Shown piece by piece: positions 45,625 through 55,773 of a stretch of DNA of 64,000 bases (position 1 is the first letter of the stretch; the number at the start of each line of letters is the position of its first letter). The translations under genes and the position numbers were made by a program. The stretch is from a bacterium (lineage in GTDB: Bacteria > Margulisbacteria > Marinamargulisbacteria > JABIPA01): positions 36,962 to 100,961 of the forward strand of contig JABIPA010000004.1 of assembly GCA_018698675.1 (NCBI GenBank), in the 5' to 3' direction. The notes under the pieces were generated by a model that did no database searches, was not told the origin of the DNA, and was given only the letters and a program-made list of their open reading frames with translations.

Positions 45625-46527
45625 TTATTTGTATATATTGATTGTAGATGAGAAATAATGAGCGATGTCCCCAGTGTCGATAAGTTCCATCGAATAATTG
45701 AGCTGTTTTTTTTCAAATGTCATCGAAAAACCTAATGTTGAATGATATACGGACACATCATTTTTTAAAGACCCCTTTTGCCCGAACAATATGTCTAAGT
45801 TTTCTAAAGGCAAATTTGACAGTTGAGCCCCGATACTGAAAACAGGTGTTCCTTCCATAAACTCTGACTTCCCAAAAATAGAAACACCTAAATTTTCTAT
45901 GTAGTGGCTTCCAGAAAGTGCTAGCTGAGAAGGAATAGTCTCTGACGCTCCGAAGTATGTTTGAAAGCTCGACGTCAATGCATTTTTATACAAAATTGAA
46001 ATTCGAGAATTTTCCTTAGAAAATGACACACCGAAGTTGGAGTCAAACGAACTTTCGTCGGTAAATTGGGTCTCAACTTTATATAATATACCGCTAATTC
46101 CCATTGATATTAGCCAGTCCCCCGATACAATTGCCGTAGATACGCCTGAAACCACTTTTAATGAATGTTTTGACACTTGGTTTTCGGATTCCTGTTCTTT
46201 AAAAAAGCCAAGTAACCCATCATTTATCGTTTCAGAAATACCAACGCCCACCATTCCAAAAGGAACTTGAATTGTTGCTCCAATATTTCTGTAATCTGCG
46301 CCAGAACCATTTTCAGTGCTAAACCCTGTTAGCTGAAGCCCTTGCCCACCCATCAATGCTGGATTTGAAAAAATAGCCTCAGGACCATTCTTTATGTCCG
46401 AGATACCACCTATTCCTGCTGAATATGCTGAATACCCCATGGATTCCATATCTACTAAATCCATCGCCATCAAATATGAATAATTTAACGAGAGAAACGC
46501 AAAAATAATGACCAATAATCGCACCAT
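45625..46527 (-). CDS. PorV/PorQ-like outer-membrane barrel protein
   Basis: The 300-residue protein has a signal peptide (1-21, ending LMA) and then YSAYSAGIGGISDIKNGPEAIFSNPAL, the N-terminal pattern of PorV/PorQ-type barrels (small-residue GG, then the FxNPA turn). Alternating beta strands fill the rest. Such proteins are outer-membrane barrels and in Bacteroidetes PorV carries type IX secretion cargo; here that role is only a suggestion. AAGGGG lies just before the ATG. It is divergent from the FG-GAP gene at 46676, and a similar barrel follows that gene. Confidence 0.65.
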   Translation of the reverse strand: MVRLLVIIFAFLSLNYSYLMAMDLVDMESMGYSAYSAGIGGISDIKNGPEAIFSNPALMGGQGLQLTGFSTENGSGADYRNIGATIQVPFGMVGVGISETINDGLLGFFKEQESENQVSKHSLKVVSGVSTAIVSGDWLISMGISGILYKVETQFTDESSFDSNFGVSFSKENSRISILYKNALTSSFQTYFGASETIPSQLALSGSHYIENLGVSIFGKSEFMEGTPVFSIGAQLSNLPLENLDILFGQKGSLKNDVSVYHSTLGFSMTFEKKQLNYSMELIDTGDIAHYFSSTINIYK

Positions 46528-46675
46528 ACCCCACCCCTTTTTTCCAATGCACTTTTCCTATACCCTAAAATGGCGTTTCCAAAACTATTAAAAATTAATC
46601 TAAGATTCATACCAGCGCATTTTTAGTTTATACTATTATCTTAATTCTAATTCTATCGCCTATTAAATAGATACA

Positions 46676-49600
46676 ATGAGCATACATAAATCACTTTATT
46701 CACTTTTATTAATTTTCCTCCTCTGTTTGGAACAGTCCACATTTTCTCTGTCTTTTTCAGACTACATCTCTGAGGTAAAAGGAACATCATCTAGACAATA
46801 TCTTGGCCGAAATATGGTTTCTGTATCTGATATTAATGGTAATCATAAACCAGACTTGCTGATTACCGCGCCTGAGTTTAATACGTCATCTGGAACATAT
46901 TACATTTTTTTTGACTACTCTTTAGACGATACTTCTTTAAACGATGTGGACGCTGATGTTCAGATTTCTACGGGTATAGAAGGTAGTTTGTTTTCTAAAA
47001 ACCTCGTCGGAGATGGAGACTTTAATGGAGATGGAATTAGCGATTTTGTAATATCCATCCCTGAATTCTCTCCTCAACAATTGTTTTTGCTCGCAGGAAA
47101 TAAAGATGAGAATGTTAACCTAGTAAATGCAGCCGTTTCCATTATTAGCCAAGAAACGATTTTAAACAAAGGAGCTGAACTATCTTCATCTCTATCTCTT
47201 TCAGGAGATGTAAATGGGGACGGCTTTTCAGATTTATTAATTGGGGCTGACTTTTCAGATTCTTCAATCGGAACAAATACGGGTTCTTCTTTTTTATTAC
47301 TTGGGCGTGATGATACGTCGACACTTCTTAACCTTGAATTAAATCAATCAACGACAATCAACATCGAATTCATGGGATCTTCTGAATTCGAACACTTTGG
47401 GTATAGTGTTGCCATCTTACCTGATATCAATGGAGATGGCTTAGACGACATTATGATTTCATCTTTAGACCATACGTCTCAATTATCTACCGCCACCTAT
47501 TTATTTTACGGAAGCAAGACGGTATTTGACCTTTCTCAAGCTAAACAAATATTAAAAGCATCGAATGCCGATGCAAGCTTTATCCACACGTCGGACAGTG
47601 GATTTGGAGATACGGTAGTAGGGCTCGGTGATATAAACGGTGATCTATATGGAGACTTTGCCATCTCAGCTCCTTTTTCCGACGAAGGAGATGGTAAAGT
47701 TTTTATATTCCTTGGCGGCCCAGGAACACCTTATTCTGAAAAAAATATAAATGCACTAACTCAATCAATGACAATCGAGGGGACTAATCAGTCATTTTTA
47801 GGGTTTCATAGCCTAAGCCGACTTGGAGATATTGATGGAGATAATTTGCAAGACTTCGGGATCGGAACTTATTTATCTAACAATCAAAAAGGGGAAGTGT
47901 ATATATTCTTAGGTAAAAACGGATTTGAAAAAGGGTCTAATATACTCGCTACATTAGCTGATATTACGTTAACCCCTGATTCAAACTCTGAACGTATGGG
48001 ATACTCTCTTTCCCCAGGAAATGACTTCAACCAAGACTATATAGACGAATTTTTTGTTTCTGCACGAGAGTCTGGCGATGTTACTGACAACATGGGAATT
48101 ATCAGATCTTTTTCTCTCCACTCAAATATAATTCCAACGGCAATTGGTACATTTTCAGTTTTCTCAGATTCTGACCGAACATTTTTAGCTACAACGGTAG
48201 AAAACACAGATGTGCTTTATTTAAGAATCGAAGCAAATGATCCCAACTCTTCAACCGAGAATATCATTCAAATAGGAGCGATATTTGAGACAAACTCGAT
48301 AAATGTAAATATGGTTGAAACGACACCTAGTTCTGGTACTTATGAAGGCGAACTACGTATCTCGTCGGGACGTTCATCGAAACTCTTATCTCAACTATCA
48401 GTAGACAAAGGGAACCCTATCGAATTTAAATACGAGTCGATAAGTCTAGACACTGTTTCTGTTGTAAATTCAGTTCCAGAGATTACTAGTTTTTCCATAT
48501 CTCAGTCTGGAATTGGAGACGAAACATCTGTAGAACTTAGCTATATTGTTTCCGATTCAAACTTCGACAAAATTAACTTCACTACCGAAGCGTCTCAAAT
48601 TCAAAAATTCAACTTCACATCCGACGAGTGGGAAAACCTTTCGGAGCTAGAAGGTCCTGTATCCGATATAAATTCGAGCCCGAGGGGAATAGCCTACTCT
48701 CGAACAAACATATTAAATATCGGAAATGTCGAAGAAATAATAAGAGTTAGAATTAGACCATCTGACGATGAGACATTGGGAGAATATTTTGAAAGTAATT
48801 CTATAATAGTTGATAATACAAATCCGTCATCCCCAATACTTAATTCCGTCACAACAAAAAATGCAGTTAATATTACTGTTTCTGGTACAGCAGAAGCCTC
48901 ATCAATAATAAACATATATCGTAGTGATTCGTCTCAAGAGAGTTGGGAACTAATCTCAACAACAAACACAGATTCAATCGGTAATTTTCAAGCATTCCCG
49001 GTTCCAATTACAAATACAATTTCATTTATTGCTGGGGTAAGTATCGATTCCGTAGGTAATGAATCACCCACTAGTAATGTTATCTCTGTTTCGTTCGGAC
49101 CTATCTTATATGAGGAATTTAGTGGAGAGTTATCAATAGCCTTTACATTAGAAGAAGGTGTTGTAACGTCCGACCAAACCATAAATTTTGAAGAAATACC
49201 AACTAACTCTTTAGCTGCTATAACGGGACCTCCTAACGAATTTTATTCCTTTGAATCTTCTTTTAAAGTCGGAGACGAAAAAAATGACCTTTCTACACCC
49301 GTTTTTACCACGCTAACCTTTGACGAAGCGTTTAGTTCGACATCAGACTTAAGGTTAATGTTATGGAATGAAACAACCTCTTCTTGGAACCTCCTAGAAA
49401 TGGAATCTATATCAGCCAACGAACTTTCGTACTACATGAGTTCATTTGGCTACTATTCAATTATGGGATTAAACGATAAAGGCGCTCCGTCGATTTCAGA
49501 ACTTTTCATAAATAATATGCCTATAAATAGTAACTTCTATTACACAGATACTCCTTTTATTACGGTAAACATCGAGGACATTGACTCCGGAATCGCCAGT

Positions 49601-50113
49601 TATTCGATCTCATTAAAAAACGAAACCGATGAAACTATAAAATCCAATTCAGGTGTTTTTGACGTAAAAACGACCACATTCTCACCCACATTGAATATTA
49701 CGGAACCGCTCGCCGACGGGACTTATACCATCGATATAATAGCTTTCGATAATGGTATTAATTCGACCAGCCTAGAAAGAACGTTCCTAGTTAACGAAAG
49801 TGAATTGATTATTGAAACAGTATTTGGCCCAAACCCATGGAATCCTACCGCTCAAGACTTAATTATAGGAATAAATGCAAGTCAATCCATAGACTCTATT
49901 CAGTTATATATTTTTGACCAACGACAACAAAAGATGATGGAAAAAACGATCGATTCATTCTCCTTCACTGGAGGAGGTTATCATAGTGTGTCTTGGGACG
50001 GTCTGACATCTAATCAAAATGTCGTCAAAAACGGAATTTACTATGGATACATCATAATTGAATCAAGCTCGGGAACATACAAAGAAAAAATTAAAATTAT
50101 GGTCATAAAATAA
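46676..50113 (+). CDS. Large secreted FG-GAP beta-propeller protein with FlgD-like C-terminal domain
   Basis: The 1145-residue protein has a signal peptide (1-26). Residues about 35-480 hold seven FG-GAP/integrin-alpha repeats with calcium-binding loops (DINGNHKPD, DFNGDGISD, DVNGDGFSD, DINGDGLDD, DINGDLYGD, DIDGDNLQD, DFNQDYIDE), enough for a seven-bladed propeller. The middle (500-1030) has Ig-like stretches. The end (1055-1145) is a FlgD-Ig/sorting-like domain: FGPNPWNP, WDGLTSNQNVVKNGIYYGY. It is probably an exported adhesin or surface protein. A TTAAAT hexamer lies 7 nt before the ATG. It is flanked by two barrel-protein genes. Confidence 0.8.
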   Translation: MSIHKSLYSLLLIFLLCLEQSTFSLSFSDYISEVKGTSSRQYLGRNMVSVSDINGNHKPDLLITAPEFNTSSGTYYIFFDYSLDDTSLNDVDADVQISTGIEGSLFSKNLVGDGDFNGDGISDFVISIPEFSPQQLFLLAGNKDENVNLVNAAVSIISQETILNKGAELSSSLSLSGDVNGDGFSDLLIGADFSDSSIGTNTGSSFLLLGRDDTSTLLNLELNQSTTINIEFMGSSEFEHFGYSVAILPDINGDGLDDIMISSLDHTSQLSTATYLFYGSKTVFDLSQAKQILKASNADASFIHTSDSGFGDTVVGLGDINGDLYGDFAISAPFSDEGDGKVFIFLGGPGTPYSEKNINALTQSMTIEGTNQSFLGFHSLSRLGDIDGDNLQDFGIGTYLSNNQKGEVYIFLGKNGFEKGSNILATLADITLTPDSNSERMGYSLSPGNDFNQDYIDEFFVSARESGDVTDNMGIIRSFSLHSNIIPTAIGTFSVFSDSDRTFLATTVENTDVLYLRIEANDPNSSTENIIQIGAIFETNSINVNMVETTPSSGTYEGELRISSGRSSKLLSQLSVDKGNPIEFKYESISLDTVSVVNSVPEITSFSISQSGIGDETSVELSYIVSDSNFDKINFTTEASQIQKFNFTSDEWENLSELEGPVSDINSSPRGIAYSRTNILNIGNVEEIIRVRIRPSDDETLGEYFESNSIIVDNTNPSSPILNSVTTKNAVNITVSGTAEASSIINIYRSDSSQESWELISTTNTDSIGNFQAFPVPITNTISFIAGVSIDSVGNESPTSNVISVSFGPILYEEFSGELSIAFTLEEGVVTSDQTINFEEIPTNSLAAITGPPNEFYSFESSFKVGDEKNDLSTPVFTTLTFDEAFSSTSDLRLMLWNETTSSWNLLEMESISANELSYYMSSFGYYSIMGLNDKGAPSISELFINNMPINSNFYYTDTPFITVNIEDIDSGIASYSISLKNETDETIKSNSGVFDVKTTTFSPTLNITEPLADGTYTIDIIAFDNGINSTSLERTFLVNESELIIETVFGPNPWNPTAQDLIIGINASQSIDSIQLYIFDQRQQKMMEKTIDSFSFTGGGYHSVSWDGLTSNQNVVKNGIYYGYIIIESSSGTYKEKIKIMVIK

Positions 50114-50126
50114 TGGGATTCTATTC

Positions 50127-51644
50127 ATGCAATCAATAAACTCATCTATTAAATCATTAGCTCATTTTTCTGTACTTTTCTTTGTGTCATGGGCTTGCTC
50201 GTCTTCAATAATTGCAAATACTGAATTTTCGAAAAATGTATTTGATTCCAGCATTTCGGCAATTGGAGGTTCTAGCATAGGAAAAAAAGAACTCCCCTCT
50301 AGTATATTTTACAACTGGGCAGCTCCGTCCTCTGAAACGACATCTATTATGTTTCAATCTGGTTCCATTTTAGAAGCCCCATATATTGTAGGTGCCGCTG
50401 AAATAAACCTTGTTTTACCATTTAGGATCGCGTATCTGTCGCAAACCGAATCCGAAATTCCAGAATCGATAATTAACGATCAAGGAATACCAGAAACCAC
50501 CGGTGAAACAATGGCCCAATCTTTCCAATCTTTGCTTTTATCGTTTTCCCATAACGTAATGGGAGTTGATATTGGTTGGCTATTAGACTATTCCGTTGAA
50601 GCCCTTCACAAAGAAACGGGCCATGCCATGAGCATGGGGCTCGCACTCAGAAAAGAATTTCATCTTTTTGATAAAGATATGGGGATTGGAATAAGTACAA
50701 GAGACTTAATTTCGGGAGGGCAGGTTTGGACAACGGGGCTAACAGAATCGATACCACCTCTTACAGCAGTCGCTTTAGATCTATTTCTGAGCAATGACTT
50801 ACATGTTGTCACTGGGGTCAAAGTTTCAAACGACTTTCCCATCATATATAGTTTTGGGACCGAATATACTGTTTACCAATCCTCCGAAGCCTCCATAATT
50901 GGGCGTGCTGGGATTGAAACCGAAAACCTGAGATTTGGTCTTGGTCTAAATTTCAATGGGTATGAACTAAATTATGCGTATCACATGCAAACCTATTCTT
51001 TTCTAGAAAATGAACATCAAGTTTCTTTTCATCTAAATCTAAATAAAATACAAAAAGCGAATAGCAAAAACTCTTCTAAAGAACCTAATGCATTTCGAAA
51101 ATTTGACTCGTCCATTGCTCAAAAATATAAAGCTAAAATAAACAAAGGCGACTATCCTCTTTCGTCTTCTCTTTTCAAGAATTCAATCTCATCACTCAAT
51201 AATCAAAAAATGAAAATATCTTCGAAACATTTATCACGTCCCACTTACAAACTTAAACAAGCTCCTATAACAGACAAAGAACCATCTGTACCAAAACCTA
51301 CGTTAGTTTTTTCTGCCCTCCTATCCAATACAAACAATGGTCACAAAATAAAAATTGAAGAATTTAACTCTATCGAAACAAAAAATATAAATAATGAAAA
51401 TGACCAATTAATCAAAAAAAGATCATATGAACTTCCCTTTTCTTTAGATTTTACTTTTAAAAAGAAAAGATATAATTTTGAGGTCATCACTACTAAGTCG
51501 GGCTACACAATTATTTCTGGTTCACTTTCCAAAGGTGCAAAAATACTTGTTCAAGACGAAATCTTACCACTAAAGTCTAATCAACTATTCAAAAAGTTCA
51601 AATTAGAAGATGATCCTGTTTCAGTATTAATATTTTTTGAATAA
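50127..51644 (+). CDS. Probable outer-membrane barrel protein, unknown function
   Basis: The 505-residue protein has a signal peptide (about 1-32, ending SIIANTE). Residues 35-310 show alternating beta strands and a start, SAIGGSSIGKKELPSSIFYNWAA, similar in pattern to the PorV/PorQ-like protein at 45625, so the two may be distant relatives. Residues 310-420 are lysine- and serine-rich and disordered; a small beta-rich domain ends the protein. It starts 13 bp after the FG-GAP gene and is surely co-transcribed, which suggests that the pair works together at the outer membrane. No specific function can be assigned. Confidence 0.6.
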   Translation: MQSINSSIKSLAHFSVLFFVSWACSSSIIANTEFSKNVFDSSISAIGGSSIGKKELPSSIFYNWAAPSSETTSIMFQSGSILEAPYIVGAAEINLVLPFRIAYLSQTESEIPESIINDQGIPETTGETMAQSFQSLLLSFSHNVMGVDIGWLLDYSVEALHKETGHAMSMGLALRKEFHLFDKDMGIGISTRDLISGGQVWTTGLTESIPPLTAVALDLFLSNDLHVVTGVKVSNDFPIIYSFGTEYTVYQSSEASIIGRAGIETENLRFGLGLNFNGYELNYAYHMQTYSFLENEHQVSFHLNLNKIQKANSKNSSKEPNAFRKFDSSIAQKYKAKINKGDYPLSSSLFKNSISSLNNQKMKISSKHLSRPTYKLKQAPITDKEPSVPKPTLVFSALLSNTNNGHKIKIEEFNSIETKNINNENDQLIKKRSYELPFSLDFTFKKKRYNFEVITTKSGYTIISGSLSKGAKILVQDEILPLKSNQLFKKFKLEDDPVSVLIFFE

Positions 51645-51685
51645 TTGAGAACTTACCTAAATCTCGGAATATTTTATAAAACAGG

Positions 51686-52312
51686 CTAATTCTTTTCCGC
51701 GTCAGAAGCGGCATCAGCATCAATTTTTTTCTTAATTTTCATTATTGAAGCTTTGTAAATTCGAGAAATTTGGGATTCCGAAATTCCAAATTTCCCACCA
51801 ATTTCTTTAAATGTCATGTCATTCTTTGTATGAAGCACAACAATTTTCTTCTCTCTATAATTCAATCCACTCATCGCCTGATTTAGCTGAATCCCTGTTT
51901 CTATCTGATTTTCAAAATCGGCCCTTTTATTGATCGCCATGAATACATAGGCGGCATCTGTAATCCAGTCATAAAATCTAGTTGGATCAGACTTTGATAT
52001 ATATCGTATATGATCTTTCATTGCCCCTAAAATTCGCCTCTGTGCCAAAGGCCACACGTCAGGACATAATTCAGGGTCCCAAACCTTAATTGTTTCAAGA
52101 AACTCCAATTGAGATATTGTCCTTAAATCATCGATTTCACTTTCTCCGACATATTTAGGCAAATACTTAACGTAACGTCGTAATACCATTTCCAATCGAT
52201 TTGAAAAAGCATCGATGATTATGATGTCCCACGTTTCCAGAAGAGATATCTTTATCGAATTTAAAACAGGCTCTCGTATGGATTCCCAAATAGCTTTCGT
52301 TTCTTTTTTCAA
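51686..52312 (-). CDS. fliA: FliA/WhiG-type sigma factor (sigma-28)
   Basis: The 208-residue protein has region 2 (YLPKYVGESEIDDL, QLEFLETIKVWDPE, AQRRILGAMKDHIRYI) and region 4 (LNYREKKIVVLHTKNDMTFKEIGGKFGISESQISRIYKAS-type helix-turn-helix). RRILGAMKDHIR is typical of the FliA group that transcribes late flagellar genes. Region 3 is short, so it is smaller than the usual 240 residues. It starts on TTG one base after the preceding small gene, at the downstream end of the flagellar export operon. No flgM was found nearby. Confidence 0.88.
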   Translation of the reverse strand: MKKETKAIWESIREPVLNSIKISLLETWDIIIIDAFSNRLEMVLRRYVKYLPKYVGESEIDDLRTISQLEFLETIKVWDPELCPDVWPLAQRRILGAMKDHIRYISKSDPTRFYDWITDAAYVFMAINKRADFENQIETGIQLNQAMSGLNYREKKIVVLHTKNDMTFKEIGGKFGISESQISRIYKASIMKIKKKIDADAASDAEKN

Positions 52313-52313
52313 C

Positions 52314-52577
52314 TTAGAGACTCAACTTTTTCACTATTTTTTCTAATAACTTAGCTTTATTAATGTAACTCATTTTATCTTCAGAAAATAAGGCTTTGCA
52401 GACGTCTTTATATAGATTTGTCACGTTATCTTTGAGTTCTGCTTTAACTTGTGGATCCTTAATAATCAACTTATTAAGTTCATAATTAAGTTTTCTTTTT
52501 TCTGTGTCCTCGACACCATGCCTTTTTCTATAAATACTTTGGGGAACTTTTTTAACGTAAAAATTATCGTCTGTCAT
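52314..52577 (-). CDS. Small conserved-context protein between flhA and fliA, unknown
   Basis: The 87-residue, lysine-rich, mostly helical protein (MTDDNFYVKKVPQSIYRKRHG...) has no signal, membrane segment or motif I recognise. Its ATG shares one base with the flhA stop and its stop is one base from fliA, so it is a genuine coupled gene of the flagellar operon. A regulatory partner of FliA or an assembly factor is possible, but that rests only on position. Confidence 0.55.
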   Translation of the reverse strand: MTDDNFYVKKVPQSIYRKRHGVEDTEKRKLNYELNKLIIKDPQVKAELKDNVTNLYKDVCKALFSEDKMSYINKAKLLEKIVKKLSL

Positions 52578-54661
52578 TACATTTCATCTGAGCTAATAAC
52601 TCCAATAGACTGTACTTTCACTTGAGGAACAATTTCATTGTATGAAAGAACTGCAAGAAAGGGATAGTTTCTCTCTGTAAACTTCTTGAAATGAGTACGT
52701 AACCTTGGTGAGCAAAGTGAAACAGGAGGTTTTTCCATTTTTCTAAAATTAGACATATGTTCCCCTACTTGGCTCAATACCTTCTCACCAACCTGAGGAT
52801 CTAGAGCTAGAAAACTACCATACTCTGACTGATGAATGGAATTGATCATCGTTTCTTCTAACCTAGGGTCAATTGTAAAAACAGTAATCGTATCGTCTTT
52901 ATCCATATACTTACTACAAATTTGTCTCGATAATGATTGCCTCACATATTCCGCCAATAAATTAGTATCTCTAGATACATGAGCATAATCAGCCAATCGT
53001 TCAAGAATAGTTGAAAGATCTCTTATCGATACGCGCTCTTTAACCAATGCCTGAAGAACCTTATGTACCTGCCCTAAAGAAAGCATATCAGGAACCAATT
53101 CCCGAACAATTGCGGCATTAGAACTTTTTACTAATTCCATTAACGATTGAACATTCTGTCGAGTAATAATGTCATCGGCATTTTGTTTAATTACTTCTGA
53201 AAAATGGTTCGCAATGAAATCTGTTATATTCTGTGCCGCGATTACGTTTTCCTGAAGCCTCTCTATTTGGTCCTCTGAAACCCAAGCACCAGGTTGTAAA
53301 TTAGTCGGGTCTACCGCCTCAATTCCATTGATACCTTTTCTCTTAAGTTCAGCAGACGTTCTCTGTACAAAAAAATGGCCTGGAAGCGCTTCTCCCAAAG
53401 CAATTCTCGTTCCTCTAATATCCATCTGATATTGGTTAGGGGGAAGACTCAAATCATCCATTACCCTAACTCCGGGAATAACGAATCCAAGTTCTTGACC
53501 AATGTGATACCGTACCAACGTAATTCGCTCTAATAATGGTCCATTTTGACTCGGGTCAATTAATGGAACTAAATTCCGTCCAGTTTTCATACTAATTGGG
53601 TCTAATGCTAGAGTTCCAAGTAAGTTTTCTGGTTTTTTCATTGCGTCTTTTGCTGACTCTTGTCCAGAATCAACATTTAACTCTTCTTCTTGCTTCTGTT
53701 TCTTTAAAATGACATATGAAAGACAAGCTATCCCACCCGATATCATGAGAAAGGGCACAGTAGGAAGACCAGGGACAATCGCAAATAAAAGTAAAATAAA
53801 GGAAGTAACAGCAAATGCTTTCGGCTGAGTGAAAATTTGTGCTGCGATATCTTTTCCTAAACTTTCTGCCGATGCCGATTTAGTAACAACTAAACCAGTT
53901 GCAATTGATATTAAAAGAGCAGGAACCTGAGAAACAAGACCGTCACCAATAGATAGAGTTGTAAAAATTTTAGCAGCCTCTCCTGCTTCAAGCCCTTGCA
54001 TAGCAACTCCGATTGCCAAGCCTCCTACAATATTAATGATCATGATAATGATGCCGGCAATAGCATCCCCTTTAACGAATTTATTTGCACCATCCATAGA
54101 CCCAAAAAACTGCGATTCCTTACCTAGTTTTTCTCTCCTGTCTTTTGCCTGGCTAGCGTCGATCAACCCAGCATTTAAATCAGCATCGATACTCATTTGT
54201 TTACCGGGTAATGCATCAAGGGTAAATCGGGCAGCTACTTCAGCAACCCGTTCCGAACCTTTCGTAATAACCATAAATTGAACTAATGTAATAATACAAA
54301 AGGCAACAATACCAACAACAAAATTTCCTCCAGTAACAAATTCAGCAAATGCAATGACGACAGAACCGTCAAATTTCTTACCTAAGCTCAAAATCAATTT
54401 TGTAGAGGCAACGTTAATAGACAATCGGTAAAGAGTGACAACCAGCAATAAAGAAGGAAATGCGGCAAAATCTAAGGGCTCTGCTAAATACATAGCAATT
54501 AAAAGAATGGAAACTGAAACGGCAATATTAAGAACCATTAAAATATCTAGAAGGCCAGAAGGGATAGGGACGATCATCAACGTCATGATCAAAATAAGCA
54601 CAATAGCCAACAATACGTCGGCTAAGGTAAACAGTTCTTTTAAATTACTCAATTTCATCAT
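52577..54661 (-). CDS. flhA: Flagellar export gate protein FlhA
   Basis: FlhA forms the nonameric export gate. The 694-residue protein has eight membrane helices in residues 1-320, including the FHIPEP-type core (LYRLSINVASTKLIL, GNFVVGIVAF, ERVAEVAARFTLDALPGKQMSIDADLNAG). The cytosolic domain (340-694) docks export chaperones. The start is set at ATG 54661, one base after the flhB stop; the longer frame to 54700 would overlap flhB by 38 bp and add 13 residues. The FlhA domain order is normal. Confidence 0.96.
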   Translation of the reverse strand: MMKLSNLKELFTLADVLLAIVLILIMTLMIVPIPSGLLDILMVLNIAVSVSILLIAMYLAEPLDFAAFPSLLLVVTLYRLSINVASTKLILSLGKKFDGSVVIAFAEFVTGGNFVVGIVAFCIITLVQFMVITKGSERVAEVAARFTLDALPGKQMSIDADLNAGLIDASQAKDRREKLGKESQFFGSMDGANKFVKGDAIAGIIIMIINIVGGLAIGVAMQGLEAGEAAKIFTTLSIGDGLVSQVPALLISIATGLVVTKSASAESLGKDIAAQIFTQPKAFAVTSFILLLFAIVPGLPTVPFLMISGGIACLSYVILKKQKQEEELNVDSGQESAKDAMKKPENLLGTLALDPISMKTGRNLVPLIDPSQNGPLLERITLVRYHIGQELGFVIPGVRVMDDLSLPPNQYQMDIRGTRIALGEALPGHFFVQRTSAELKRKGINGIEAVDPTNLQPGAWVSEDQIERLQENVIAAQNITDFIANHFSEVIKQNADDIITRQNVQSLMELVKSSNAAIVRELVPDMLSLGQVHKVLQALVKERVSIRDLSTILERLADYAHVSRDTNLLAEYVRQSLSRQICSKYMDKDDTITVFTIDPRLEETMINSIHQSEYGSFLALDPQVGEKVLSQVGEHMSNFRKMEKPPVSLCSPRLRTHFKKFTERNYPFLAVLSYNEIVPQVKVQSIGVISSDEM

Positions 54662-54662
54662 G

Positions 54663-55730
54663 TTATTGGTAGGCTCTTTTCTTTTTAAGATTATACACAA
54701 ATGCCAATATCTCTGCTACAAGCTTATAATATTCAGGGGGAACTTCAGCGTTAACTTCCGTAATTGGGTACAATGCCTGGGCAAGAGGAGGGTTTTCAAT
54801 TATTGGAATATTATTTTCTAGAGCAAGTTGCTTAATTTGCTTTGCAACAAGACGTTTTCCTTTTGCAACTAAAACAGGGGCTCGCATACTATTGTGTTTA
54901 TATCGAATAGCCAAAGCCAAGTATACGGGATTCGTTACAACAACATCAGCTCCGGGGACGGATCCCATCTGTCTTCCTTGGGACATCTGTCTAGCAGCAT
55001 CTTTTTGGCGTTGTTTAATCTGAGGATCCCCTTCAAGTCGTTTGTACTCATCCTTAATTTCTTTTTTGGACATTTTTAGCCCTTTGATATGCTCGTGTTT
55101 CTGATATAAATAATCAAATATAGCAATAACAAAATATAGCCCTGCTAACCGATTAATAACCTTTACAACTAAATGTCCCGTGAATTCCATTAACTGCCAC
55201 AACGACAACTGTTGTCCAATCAATACCATAAAAAATTCGTCCTTGATTGCCCCGTACAATAACATTATTACCAATCCCATTTTAATAAGAGATTTAGCGA
55301 GTTCAACATACTGTTTCGCTGAAAAAAACTTTTTAACACCTTCTAAAGGGTTCAACTTTGAGAATTTAGGAATTAACGGATCTCCTGATACCAAGAAGCC
55401 CGTCTGTAAGGCCTCTATAATTAACGCAATGATCGTATTAGTTACCAATATTGGAAGTAAGCAAGCGAAGCTAGTTATTAAGACATAACGAAGCAGAACA
55501 CCTACAGTAGCGGCGCTAAATTCTTCAGGAATTTGGCCAAACGTATAATTTGATAAGTTCGCTATCCGATCCCACATCGACTTAGCAGTTGCTTTAAAAA
55601 TAGCAAAGGCAACAATCATTAAAACAGCACCAGTAATTTCCTTACTTTTTGCAATTTGACCTTTTTTTCTCGCCTCCCTCATTTTATGAGGGGTCGGCTC
55701 TTCGGTCTTTTCTCCTGAATCGTCGCCCAT
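54663..55730 (-). CDS. flhB: Flagellar export switch protein FlhB with NPVY instead of NPTH
   Basis: FlhB switches export specificity from rod/hook to filament subunits. The 355-residue protein has EKTEEPTPHKMREARKKGQI at its N-terminus, four membrane helices, and a cytosolic domain from about 210. The autocleavage site normally reads N-P-T-H; here it is N267-P-V-Y (codons at 54921-54932). The asparagine and proline are kept, but the threonine and the histidine that assist cleavage are replaced. Cleavage may be slow or absent, which would affect substrate switching. The rest is standard. fliR precedes it by 43 bp. Confidence 0.94.
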   Translation of the reverse strand: MGDDSGEKTEEPTPHKMREARKKGQIAKSKEITGAVLMIVAFAIFKATAKSMWDRIANLSNYTFGQIPEEFSAATVGVLLRYVLITSFACLLPILVTNTIIALIIEALQTGFLVSGDPLIPKFSKLNPLEGVKKFFSAKQYVELAKSLIKMGLVIMLLYGAIKDEFFMVLIGQQLSLWQLMEFTGHLVVKVINRLAGLYFVIAIFDYLYQKHEHIKGLKMSKKEIKDEYKRLEGDPQIKQRQKDAARQMSQGRQMGSVPGADVVVTNPVYLALAIRYKHNSMRAPVLVAKGKRLVAKQIKQLALENNIPIIENPPLAQALYPITEVNAEVPPEYYKLVAEILAFVYNLKKKRAYQ

Positions 55731-55773
55731 ATGTTCCTTCTACCTACTTCGAATTATTTTCTACTATCATTAC

